Below are positions 37,099-48,363 of a stretch of DNA of 64,000 nucleotides, in pieces. The notes beneath the pieces were generated by a model. The model searched no databases and was not told where the DNA came from. It saw only the letters and a list, made by a program, of their open reading frames with translations. A program made the translations under genes and the position numbers. The first letter of the stretch is position 1; the number at the start of each line of letters is the position of its first letter. The stretch is from Tetrahymena thermophila SB210 (Eukaryota; Ciliophora; Oligohymenophorea; Hymenostomatida; Tetrahymenidae). The stretch spans positions 142,734 to 206,733 of the forward strand of contig NW_002476396.1 in assembly GCF_000189635.1 (NCBI RefSeq), in the 5' to 3' direction.

Positions 37099-37945
37099 AA
37101 TCTTATTTAACCAATTTTTATTTTCAACATTTGCTTTTATTATAAATTGATTAATTTATTATTTTTTCCTTCTGAGTAAATAATTATACATTTTATCTTT
37201 TATCTTTAATATAAAAAAAGTTCTAATTAAATTGGTGATAAAGGAGCATCAGGCTTAGGTTTTTCTTTAGTAAATTTCATTAAGCTCTCAAATTTAGCAC
37301 TTTATCTTGAGTAAAACAGTTTTTCTGTCTGTTGGGATGATGATGTTTTTAAATATAAAAATTAATTTATTTGATTTATTTTTTTCATCTTATTTATTGT
37401 GTTTGTTTTTTTCTTTTCAATATAACTTAATTTAAGTTATTTTTTATTTTAAATTTTTGTTTTTATTATTAAATCTTTCATCCATATCTTATATTTTCTT
37501 CATTTTTTCCTTCAAATTAAAAAGCTAATTTTATATTTTTTCTTCCAAATTTATAAAGAAATAATTAAATTGGTGCAAATGGTGCATCAAGCTTAGGTCT
37601 TTCTTTAGCAAATTGTACTAACCTCTCAGATTTGAATCTTAATCTTTTGTAAAATAGTTTAATTATTTATTTTTGATTGTGGTATTATAATAAAAAAATG
37701 AATTTAAAACAATAAAAATTATTTAATTTATTTGATAGCTTAATATTTTTTTTCTTTTACTTTTTTTTATTATTCTTCTAATATTTTTTTATTTATTAAT
37801 TTAAAATATAATTTTTAATTTTTAGTAATTTATTCTAATTTATAATAAAAGAAAAAACTAAATCAATGAATAATAATAATAATTGAAATTTAAAAGCAAA
37901 TGTCTCAAATCTAAAAGATTAGTTGTCTTTGAAATAATTATCTGA
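33610..37945 (+). CDS. LRR gene C: 11 single-repeat exons, 5' end unresolved
   Basis: The upstream exon ends at 33723 (...NKQMIQKFKYYNKLEE, then GTAATT). The leader exon is 33780-33829 (FLNSSLQSHQDLHINLR). Eleven LRR exons of exactly 90 nt follow at 34015-34104, 34381-34470, 34728-34817, 35089-35178, 35446-35535, 35778-35867, 36158-36247, 36552-36641, 36862-36951, 37221-37310 and 37559-37648. The terminal exon is 37897-37945 (KCLKSKRLVVFEIII, TGA 37943-37945). All internal introns are phase 2. Introns are AT-rich with simple repeats, including a long (ATCT)n at 37039-37100 and (TTTC)n at 36371-36411. The feature start is approximate; the frame is open there but no ATG is assigned. The product is probably an intracellular LRR protein with an unknown partner. 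Confidence 0.75.
37039..37100. repeat. (ATCT)n microsatellite in LRR gene C intron
   Basis: About 14-15 tandem copies of ATCT lie in the intron between the ninth and tenth LRR exons of gene C. Similar but shorter tetranucleotide tracts occur in many LRR introns of A-F. Confidence 0.9.
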
Positions 37946-37989
37946 TGGTGATAGACAGACAGACAGACAATTTGTGAAAAATGATGAAT

Positions 37990-38592
37990 AATATAAAATA
38001 TTTGAATTTTAGAATATAATATGTATAATTATTTTATATATTGCAATTGTATAATTTAACTTAAAATATATATAAATAGATAAATAAATAGACTTATTAT
38101 TATTTTTATATTGTAATTAAAATATTTAATTTTTGTGATTTTAAGCTAATTTTACACTTTCTATTTTATAATTTTTTTTATCAACCTGATTTTTTAAAGA
38201 TATTTTCTTATTGCAAAATTTATAAATGAAATTAATTAATTTTAAATAAGTGATAATCAAAAATATCAAACTACTTTTAATAAAATATAAAATATTTGAA
38301 TATTAGAATATAATATGTATAATTAATTATTTTATATATTGCAATTGTATAATTTAACCTAAAATATACATAGATAGATAGATAAATAAATAGACTTATT
38401 ATTATTTTTATATTGTAATTAAAATATTTAATTTTTGTGATTTTAAGCTAATTTTACACTTTCTATTTTATAATTTTTTTTATCAACCTGATTTTGTAAA
38501 GATATTTATTTTCTCATTGTAAAATTTATAAATGAAATTAATTAATTTTAAATAAGTGATAATCAAAAATATCAAACTACTTTTAATAAAAT
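37990..38592. repeat. 294-bp direct tandem duplication between LRR gene C and the ABC gene
   Basis: Two near-identical copies, about 37990-38283 and 38284-38592, start around AAATATTTGAA and end CAAACTACTTTTAATAAA. The offset is 294 bp. They lie in the tail-to-tail region between gene C (ending 37945) and the ABC transporter (ending 38730). No coding potential is seen. Confidence 0.9.
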
Positions 38593-38729
38593 AAATGAAG
38601 TCAAGTAAAAGGAAGCATGAAAAAATATAGAAGTAATTGAAATATAAAATAATAAAAACAGTGATATATATAAATAATATACTTTATAAATTAAGATATT
38701 AATTAATTATATAGTAAATATATTTTATT

Positions 38730-41700
38730 TCATTATGATTTATTTTGTTAGAACTGTGAGAAGTAAACGAAAATTGAGGCAAGTGAGCTTTAGGAGATTT
38801 AAAAGTCACTTATCAAGCCTTACTTTAAGCAGAGATTATTTTCAAAGAAATCAAATGTATTGCTTAAAGAGAAATTTTAGTAAGGTAAGATAAGAGCAAT
38901 TTGTTAATTGTCAGACTGGTCATTTAGAAGTTTGGCTTATTGGAATTGCTTTAGTACTTCTTATTTGGCAACTTCTGTTTTTTATGCTGTAAAAGTAATT
39001 TTGTAGCCTTCTCCATATTTTTCTTTCAGGAATTAAGGAGTACCGTAGCAGATAAACTTACCATTAATAAGAATACCAATTTTAGAGCACAAGCACTCAG
39101 CCTCATCCATGCTGTGAGTCGTTAAAACAATAGCTCCATTTCTTAATTTTAGACTTTGACTGAGAGTGTTCCATAAAAATCTAAATTATTTATATTAGAA
39201 TTAGCTTCAAAATTATTTTTAAAAATCTATCTATATTTACCTTCTTGCAATTGGATCGACACCTGATGATGGTTCATCAAAGAATTACATGTCTGGACCT
39301 CCAATCAATGCCATAGAAACACATAGTTTTCTTTTATTACCTCCACTCAATTAAGAAGCTTTTCTATTTATGTAATCTTCTAATTGCATTACTTTCAAGA
39401 AATAATCTATGCTTTCTTTCAGATCGTTTCCTTTTAAGCCTTTAATTCTTCCAAACAAGCGGAGATGTTCAAATACAGTCAAATTTTCATATAAATTATC
39501 GAATTGTGGGCAAATTCCTACATCTTAATAAACCTCCATTAAACCGCTTTCGACTTCAATGTTTTTGAGTTTTACACTGCCTTAGCTCTTAGGGATTAGA
39601 GAAGTTAAAATGTTAAAGGTTGTTGATTTACCAGCTCCATTAGGTCCTAATAAGCCTAAAATTTCTCCATTTTAGACTCCAAATGAGTTATTTTTAATAG
39701 CAGTATAAGGAGGTGTCTTTTTATCTATCCTATAAGTCTTATAGAGGTGAGATACTTTTATTTTATCTTAACAATTCATGTTAGAGACTCTATGATCTTC
39801 TGCAGCTACTTCTGCAGGAGTAGGTTGATTTTCAAATTCACTGTAATCGATTTTAGGATCAGCCTTAAACTTTTCCGTTCTTTGTTCAATTCTTAATGCG
39901 ATCCAAGCATAAACAATACCTTAACCTAGAAGGATGATAACGTACTACCAAATTTGATTTTACCAAGATGGGTAATTGGCATCGTTATATTCTTTGCTGA
40001 AAGGTAGAGTGTCTGAAGAAATTAACTAAGTTCCAACATTATAGCAAAGATAAGGAGAAATAAGTACCATGAAGCCCTTATATTAAAAAATAAATCAGTA
40101 TTGAATTAAATATTTTATAAATTAAGCTTACCTAAGCGGTTTTTGACTGAGAAGCAATAAGAGCTGGGATTGTATAAAAGAGGAAATAGTTGACAAAGAA
40201 AACAAGCTAATTAAATTTTAAAATAATGATGAGTTAAAAAAGGAAGGAAATGTATTATTAAATGAAATACCTTGTAAGCTGTTTAAGATTTCTCAAAAAA
40301 GAAAGAAAGGAAATAAGATTAGCAAATAATTGCGAAGATAAAAAGCTAGGTTAAACCAAAGAATTCGCCAAAATGATCTGTAACTGCGTTAAATCCAATT
40401 ATAAAACAGATTATGAAGAAGATATAGAGATTGATTGAAATAAAGATAAAATCAAAAATGAAGGTTCCCAACCAGTAGGGTAAACTTCTGCATCCCATAA
40501 CATTAAGGGAATATCTTAATTTTAATTCTCTCTCCATGACAGGAACTCCACAAAAGCTGGTTGTAACAAAATTGTATGCGATCATGCCAAAAATTCCTAT
40601 TAATTTGAAGAATAAATTCAGTAAAGGAATAGATATTGTATTCAAATTTTACCGAAAATGATGATTTAGAGGAATTAAACAGATATTTATTGGTCAGGAT
40701 TTGTGTTATCATTATTAACTGTACTCTCTGTTATAGCGTAATTAGCAACAAATACTCCAACTAATTGTAGTAAAAGAGGTAAAAAGAAGCTTATAACTAT
40801 AGAAATTGATCTCATAGTTATAAAGACCTTTCTTTAGAAACATCCAAAAGTTTAGTTTAAGAAATCAAAAATGGGAGCCTTTTTTAAGCATTCAGGAAGA
40901 GCAATATTAGAGAAATCTGTGAATTTTTCTTAAACCAACTAAGTCTTTGATAAAAAAGATATTAATTAATTCAAATATATTTATCTTATTTTTAATAAGA
41001 AACATATACCATAATTCCTTTCTATCTTTTTTCACTGCCATATCTAAATTTTATGGCAGAAGAATTTTTATAAAAATTGTTGGTAAATTAAGTCCTCGAC
41101 ATATTTGCGTGGAAGAGCGGCTAAGGAATTATGGTAAAGAATTAAATAAATGTGTAAAAATTATTTAGAGGGAAAATTAGATGGTGAATGAATGAAGAAG
41201 AATAAGTAGAAGTTTTGTTAAAGTGAAATTAAGATAATTTTACTTGATTTTCAGAAGGATTTAAATATTTATTTTCATCCATACCAATGTTAATGAAAGC
41301 GTCTTCAAGAGTATTTGCTTCTAGATCGAGATTGAGCTCATTATCTTTCTCTAAAGTTGAAAAAAGATTTGAAAAATGCTATTTAGAAGAAAAGGGGAGA
41401 GTGAATTTAACTATTCCAACTTGACTCTAAGGGTTGTACTTTGCTTCTGGGATGATTTAATTTATGATTTATCTAATTTAATTGCATTTTTCTGATGACA
41501 ATTGATATTCTTTTTTAGAAATCTCTGGTGCTTCATTTTATTTCAAATCTATTTAAGATTTTTAAGATGAGTTTATTTAATTTTCAGATTTTTTAGCTAT
41601 TGTGAGATGGTAGCCTACTCCGAAATTTCTTTTGATAAACTCGTTTGTGCCAAGAGTTAAAAGCTTTCCTTTAGCCATAATTGCAATACGATCAGAGCAT

Positions 41701-43657
41701 TCTTCTGCCTCTTCCAAATGGTGAGTAGTCAAAATGATTGTTCTTTACTCTTTTTTTAACTCAAGTAGAATTTGTTTGATTTCTTTTCTTGCATTAAAAT
41801 CTAAACCGCTTGAAGGTTCATCCAAAAATACAATTTTTGATCCTCCAATCTATTTTTATCAATTAATTAATTTAAAATTATAATGTGTTATTTATTTGCA
41901 ATATATAAAATTATCAAATAGATAAATTTTTAAATATATTTAATAATTTACAAGTGCCATTGCCAATGAAAGCTTTCTTTTATTTCCTCCACTAAGAATT
42001 TTAGCTGTTTTTCCTACTTCGTTCGAAAGTTAACATTTTTTAATAAGATATTTTATTTCATTTTCTAATTCAACTCCATCTTTTCCTTTGATTCTTCCTA
42101 TGAATTAAAGGTGTTCTTCTATTGTAAAATTATCATATAAAACATCCTTTTGCTAACATAATCCAATATTTTAGCGAATTTGATCTTTATTCTAATCAAA
42201 ATCTAAGCCATTCATGATTATCTTACCCTAATTTTTTTAAAGTAGCCCAGTTAATAAAGATATTGTTGTAGTTTTTCCTGCTCCATTGTGTCCTAACAAG
42301 CTATTAAAGATTTTAGTTAAAACATTTTTTAAAAATCAAATTTTATTTTGAAAATTGTTTTACCAAAAAATTTGCTTTTCGTATAAGGTGAGCGATAAAT
42401 GGTCAACAGCTGTAAAATCGCCAAATTTTTTAACTAAATCTCTCACTTTGACACTCACAGAAAGATTTTAAACATTCAAAAACTCTTCTTTGTACTTTGC
42501 TGAGCAAAAATCAATCTCATTTTAAGAAGCATTCATCTCTTCATCATTCTTTTTTTAGTTTTAGCTAAAAATTTAAGAGCTGTTTTTAGGATTTTTCTTC
42601 CAAATCCAATTTATGAAGAACAGAGCATCCCTCTGAGTTCCATATTCATTTTTTACAACCTATTTTAAATTTAAATAATTAGATCAATAATGCTTTATTT
42701 AAATCAATTACTTGATCAAAGTATAAATACAAAATGAAGTAAACAATTGTATCTATGACTAGCATCATTATTCCATTACTATAGCTATAATTTTTTGCCA
42801 TTTTAGAATAACTAAAGCTATGACTTGATTAACTAGAGTTCCATCCAGCTGATAGGAAGATGAAAATTATACAAGTCTATGGAAATAGAGATAAAAGGTT
42901 TAACAGATTCTAACTTTCTTGCACAGTATCTACGGCTGCAACATATTGCAAAGCTGAAGCTATCAAGTGAATCAGAGTTATTAAGTCAGATGGTAATTTT
43001 GGATGAGAAAAGAATGTGGTGTACATATAGCATTAACTTAATGCTGCGCAAATAAATAAAGCATATGCCAAAATAATTTCTCCTACTGTTAATGAGCTAT
43101 CAGAGAATGATTAAGCAGCTAAACATGGAACTAAATAAATCACTCCAATCTAATTTATTATATTTTTTCTTAATAAACAATTTAAAATGAAAAATCTATC
43201 TATTTTACGAGAAAAGCTTTGCCAAAATTAAATGTCAACCAACCTAGGTTATAAGAAATATCTTTAAGTCCCATTATCTTTATATTAAAAAGCAATATTA
43301 AAAAACAATTAAGCAAGGAATAGATAAATGTTACTTTTTGAGTTTCTTTGTATTTCTCAGACTTTTCGTTAATAAAATTGAAGACAAAAGATCTTAAAAA
43401 CCCAGAAAGGGATAATGGTAGATATAAAGCAGCTATGAATTGCAAAGCGCTGGCGTTTTCTTTTGTTTAGTTTAGATTATAAAAAAGTTTAAATATTTAA
43501 ATTTTTAGTGAAGGTCAAAAAGATTATTACTTGCTACTATATTAAATATGGCTGAAATTAATGGAGGAAAGATATCCCTTAAATACTCGTAGGATCTTCT
43601 GTTGAGTAAAGCATTTTTTTTAATAATAATGCTTGCTTACTTTAGAACAGTTGACAT
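38730..43657 (-). CDS. ABCA-type ABC transporter, 11 exons, 1348 aa
   Basis: This full transporter has order TMD1-NBD1-TMD2-NBD2. Exons (minus strand, 5' to 3') are 43531-43657, 43209-43459, 42712-43149, 42364-42659, 41952-42300, 41244-41849, 40653-40944, 40271-40596, 40132-40206, 39241-40076 and 38730-39180; together they make 1349 codons with TGA. NBD1 (about residues 345-560) has Walker A GHNGAGKT, signature LSGGNKRKL, Walker B IVFLDEPSSGLD and the switch TTHHLEEAE. NBD2 (about 1030-1260) has GPNGAGKST, LSGGNKRKL, MQFFDEPSSGVD and TTHSMDEAE. TMD2 holds several membrane segments and the RELKLRYSLNVMG coupling region; TMD1 spans about 40-310. The C-terminus keeps the ABCA-style SLSNTFDFFE. 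It lacks the large lumenal loops of animal ABCA1. Substrate is probably lipid, inferred from family only. Nine introns are 52-102 nt; one is 299 nt because it holds an inserted element. Confidence 0.9.
41009..41134. mobile_element. 126-bp TA-flanked inverted-repeat element in ABC transporter intron
   Basis: CCATAATTCCTT at the left end and AAGGAATTATGG at the right end are perfect 12-bp inverted repeats, flanked by TA on both sides (41007-41008, 41135-41136). A second inverted repeat (CTGCCAT/ATGGCAG, about 41035-41059) lies inside. The element accounts for much of the excess length of this 299-nt intron; the gene's other introns are 52-102 nt. TA duplication and short terminal repeats suggest a Tc1/mariner-like miniature element. 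No transposase is encoded. Confidence 0.65.
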
Positions 43658-44831
43658 TTTAAATGATTTAGATAATTTATTTGAGAATTGTAATTATAAA
43701 TAATTGAACCTTATAATTTTGATATATATATGTAGGAATATAAAGATTTCTTAAAGCTAATTTTGAATGGGACCATCTGTAAAAAGCTTATGTTTTCTGA
43801 TGCCTTGTTTGAAATAAATCTCTATAAATAATCCAAATTAAGCATTGATTATTTTAATTAATAGAATTCATCGTATTTTACAAAGCACAATAATTGATTT
43901 CGCAAATTAAGAAATAAAGTAGACAAATCATACCATTTCAAACGAAAGACAATAGACAAATCTTTATTTAATCAAATTTCAAATTTAATATAAACACTTT
44001 CTATTTTATATTAATCAAATCAAATCAAAAATTTTTCTATTTAGATCTAAATAAATTCAGGCTAAAAAATTATAAGCAAACAATATTTATAATTTTTTGT
44101 TTTATAAAATTTGGTAAGTAATGAATCATCTCTTTTCTGTAACAATTCTTAATATTTGTTAAAAGCTAGCTTATTCTTTATAAAAGATATGCGATTAAAG
44201 CTTACTATCTACAAATTAAAATTAGACTCATTTTTCTTTTGTAAAACATAATCATACTCAATCTATATTAATTAAGACATTCAAAAATTTTTGTATAATT
44301 TGCATTAAAGATAATGTAAAAAAAAATTATCTATCCTTCAAATAATATTGATTGAGTAAATTTTAGATTTAAAATATAAATAATTAAAAAACATTCAACT
44401 TGGCTTCTGTTTAATTGTAAACCAATAAAATTATGCATTTTACTTTTATAATTTGCATAAATAAATTTAATTCATTAAATAAAATGTGTCCAAAATTTAC
44501 TATTTGATTTGAGAGTTTGCTTTGAATATTAAAAAAATAATTTAATTCATTTGTAATCAAAAAAATTTAATATATATATATATATATAGTACCCTAAGGT
44601 AGGCTACATACATGAATAAAAACGAAGTATTAATTATTAGTTCAAATTAAAATAAATCTCTAAAATCTCAAATAAATGCATCAAACAATAAATAAACATA
44701 AAATATATATAAATAAGTAAATAAATAAACTTGCTTGAATATAACAATTTGTTTATCCAAAAGTTTTTTTACTTAATAATTTATTTAGAACTACTGAATT
44801 TTCTTAAATAAATAGAACAATTTCCTTTTTA
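43658..44831. other. Intergenic region upstream of the ABC transporter
   Basis: About 1.2 kb of AT-rich sequence with no frame I would call a gene. It should contain the ABC promoter and the 3' end of the 833-aa gene. A (TA)n run lies at about 44572-44587. Confidence 0.5.
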
Positions 44832-47333
44832 TCAATATTTTAAAATTTTAATTTTATTCTATCCATAGTGTATAAAGATCATTCCGTTAGATAGTTGATT
44901 GATGTGTATTTAAACGTCTAATTCATGGTGTTCTAATTATAGACGTTCATCTTCTACAATAATGTCTTTATTAATAAATTAAACAGAATTTTATTTCACA
45001 TCATAAAGGCTAAGAATGTTTTAAATAAGAAATTGTCTTCCTGAATAATAACCGAGATAGAGTATTTTTTAAGAGGTCTTTATGTTTTTTAGGAAAAAAT
45101 ATTATCTTTTCCTATCAATTTCATATTTATTTTCTTAATCATACTACTAAGCTAAACAATTTTTTATTTATTTTTTTATTTCAAATTTTTTATTTTGATT
45201 GAATTTAATTAAAACATTTGGTTTATTAGGTATTAATACATTGAATGTACTTTTCTTTACATTAAGATATTAAGATTGTAAGTTTATATCGAAAGCTTAT
45301 TCGAATTTGTGCATGTTGATAAACTTAAAATCAAACCTTGTTGTCATATTTAACTGATAAAAATATAAATAACATGAATTATATATTTTTTTAAAGAAGA
45401 GCAAAATAAACTGCTTTTTTTCTTCATCATAATGAGAAAGTAGACCTTTTGTATATTTGCATTTGTGAACTGTTTCTTAGATAATTTATTTTTAATTGGC
45501 ATCAAATATACAAAAATATTCACCAAATCCATCGTCATAAATCAATGGTAAAAATAAAGAGTTGCTTTTTCTATCAAATGTGAATGATGAAAAACATGTA
45601 ATTTCGCTTTTCAATTCTTAAATTTAAGGAATCTTATATTCATCAGTTGATAATGAATATGAGCTAATTTTACATGATTAATTTTTTTGGGTAATAAAAA
45701 ATTATTCAAAGCTACTACGATTAAAGAAGTATTCTCTGATTATCCAATCATTTTGCAAGGGAAGCTCAAAATATTGAGGAGTTATTTTATTTTAATTGAT
45801 TTTGTAAAGCACAATTTTTTGATTATCTTAGAAAGTAAACAAATCCATATTTGTGTCTATTAGCATTTGAAGATCAGAGTCATTTAACTATTTTATTTAG
45901 TATTAAGCTTGTTTCTCTGCTTGTTCTTTGAATGAATGAAAACCTATGAAATTAGATACAAAGAGAGAATTATAAACTTTTTTATCCATATAACAGGGAT
46001 AAGTTAACTCGTTTTTGTAAAGTATTGGGTGAAAGAAGTGTTTTATAAAAAAGTTTTAAGAAAAGTAGAAATTTTAAGTCTACTAATTTACTTAAAAATT
46101 GCTAACATAATTTCTTTCACCTTTTTTCTTAGATATTTTGATTTGTATCGAGGCTTATGAATCTTTTCTTGTCCAACCTTAATCCATTAATTCTAATTAA
46201 AATAGTACAAAGATACTATCCTAATGAAGAAAGATTCTTTAAGTATTTGTTTCATAATTTAAACCATAATATTTTTCCATTTCCTTTTAAAAAAAATTCT
46301 ATTCTCTCCAATCTGATAAAATGTAAGAATTACTTCTCATAAGTATCAAAAAAGTCCATTTGGAAAACTTCTTTCTTTAGCGATCTTTGATTGAAATAGG
46401 AATAGGGAAAGCTGAGAATACAGGTTTCAAATTATTTTAAACTTTTTCAATATTAATGTTAGTTTATCTAATAAGCTCTAAATTATTCTTATTTAGCTAA
46501 TAAATTTTATTATTCATGATAACAAATAAAATCAAGAATTCCTATTCATTAATATTATATCCTTCAAGTTATTTACTTTTGGCATTCTTAAAATAGTATT
46601 TAAACTCACTTTATGTTATAGGCATCAATCTAAGCAAGACTTTATGTTAATCATTAAAATCTTTAGTAATAACTTGCTTATTGTTTAAGTCTATTCTTAT
46701 TACTATTTAAGTACCTAGAATGTAAATTAAACCCGGTTCATGATAGTCTAACTCGCTATCAAAAAAGTTCTCAATACAATTATATTTAAAATGGCTTGTA
46801 TCTTTTTTTCCAATAGAATGCTCTTTTTTGTATTAATAAACCAAAGATAAGTCTAGATTTAAAATATGGATATCAATTTATCCAATTGATTAGATAACTA
46901 AAGCGAGATATTTGTCTCCTAGGATTCCTGCTTGAACATCTAAATTATTGTTATCCATTTATAAGCAATTTACTTCAAAAGAAGGTAAATCTTAAGTGTA
47001 ATCAGTAAAATTTTAGATATGTATTTTTACAACAGTGTTATCAATGTAACTTTATTTGGTAACAACATACATACACTATAGTAAATCGATAACCTTATCT
47101 CCTACTTTAATCTCAAAAGTATTCTTCTCATAGAGGTGAGTTGGCAAAAACACAACTTTTCTAAAGTGAAAATATTCATAATTTTATCTCTAACTTTTTA
47201 AAGGTGCAGTATGAACTAAAATATTTGTATTATCTATTAGATAGCTTTCTTTTGTTATATCTGAATTCTTTTTTACTTCAAACTGTTTGCTTTAAAGCCA
47301 CTCAGAGTATTTATTTTTTAAGTTAAAATCCAT
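44832..47333 (-). CDS. Uncharacterised 833-aa protein, single exon
   Basis: One uninterrupted frame in ciliate code runs from ATG 47333 (MDFNLKNKYSEWLQSKQFEV) to TGA 44834-44832 (...IHYGQNKIKILKY), with many TAA/TAG Gln codons and no TGA. I see no signal peptide or clear membrane segment. Sequence character is alternating beta-strand-like segments such as DKYLALVIQSIGQIDIHIL, GLIYILGTQIVIRIDL and EFLILFVIMNNKIYQL, each ending in a polar turn. This resembles blades of a beta-propeller, but no WD or Kelch signature is evident, so the fold is only a guess. It is on the same strand as the ABC gene, 1.2 kb upstream of its ATG, with no sign of co-transcription. Function is unknown. Confidence 0.8.
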
Positions 47334-48363
47334 TTTAATAGTTTCTTTTTTTTATTATTGTTTTTTAGAATTTATATTATTAAATATTTATTTAATTAAT
47401 TATTTAGATTTTTCAAAATTTCTTCTTTTAATTAAAATTCAAAAGGCAAAAACCAAATTTAAATAAAATATGAAATAAATATCTAATAATTACATAATTA
47501 TTTATTTATTAATTAATTAATTTCTGCTCAGAATTAATCATAATTTATAAATTTGTTAATTTAAACTCAAATGGGAAAAACAAAATTTAAATCAAATATC
47601 TTTTGCTGTTCTTAATTAAAGCTCTAAATTTATCATAATTTATAAATTTAATAATATTAGGTAAGCCCGTCATTAAAAAATCTAAAGAAAATATTTTTTT
47701 GTTTTTTAATAATTAAAACAAAATGCTAATTAAAAACATAGTTAGCTACTGGTATGGGTTCTACTAAAAAATTAATTGGAATATTTAAAAAAATAATAGA
47801 GTTAAATGCTTGCTGCCTTCAAAAAAAAATAATATTTTTTCTAATAATGTACTTTAAACAATAAATATTACAGTTTAAGAAGATATTATATTTATATATA
47901 ATAAATAAATAAGAAAGTTAAAAATTTATTTTTAATTTAATTATGTATTAAAGACGATATTGAAGGATTTAGATAAGATATAGAAAGTATTAAGAATGCT
48001 AATTTATTAGAATGAGTAAATTTTTTTAATGAATTTTCATTTATTTTTGTAATTAGATTTATTTTAAAAAATATGAAAATTAATCTAATAACAAAAATAT
48101 ACTTAAATATGTCAAAAATATATTTTATTCTATCTAGTCAGTTCGCATTCTCATTATCCTTTATATCCAATCCCTAGTTCCTAATATTTTTAAGTAAACA
48201 TTTTAAATAGAAATATTCAAATTTAATAATGAATATTCGTTCCATTAACTTTTTTGTGATTTCTTTTACTAAAAGTAAATTTATAAATTCATATAATTTA
48301 TTTGTGCTTTTATCCACTTATAATTAATTAAGTTTCCATAAAGTGTTATTATAAAATTTTTGA
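47334..48363. other. Intergenic and 5' flank of LRR gene D
   Basis: The left part is the likely promoter of the 833-aa gene. From about 48160 the sequence matches the 5' flank of LRR gene C (CCTAATATTTTTAAG, AATAGAAATATT, AACTTTTTTGTGAT, CTAAAAGTAAATTTAT). No independent gene is seen. Confidence 0.5.

Noticed and set aside
40503-40712. Alternative frame across the ABC gene suggesting a frameshift in TMD2
   Set aside because: A 56-nt intron (40597-40652) with proper GT..AG ends in phase 1 restores a single frame, so no frameshift is needed.
41101-41135. Segment GTGGAAGAGCGGCTAAGG resembling a tRNA D-arm
   Set aside because: No matching acceptor, anticodon or T arms are found around it; it is part of the inverted-repeat element.
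40947-41168. Plus-strand 73-codon frame in the middle of the ABC gene
   Set aside because: It falls in the 299-nt intron and consists mostly of the 126-bp inverted-repeat element.
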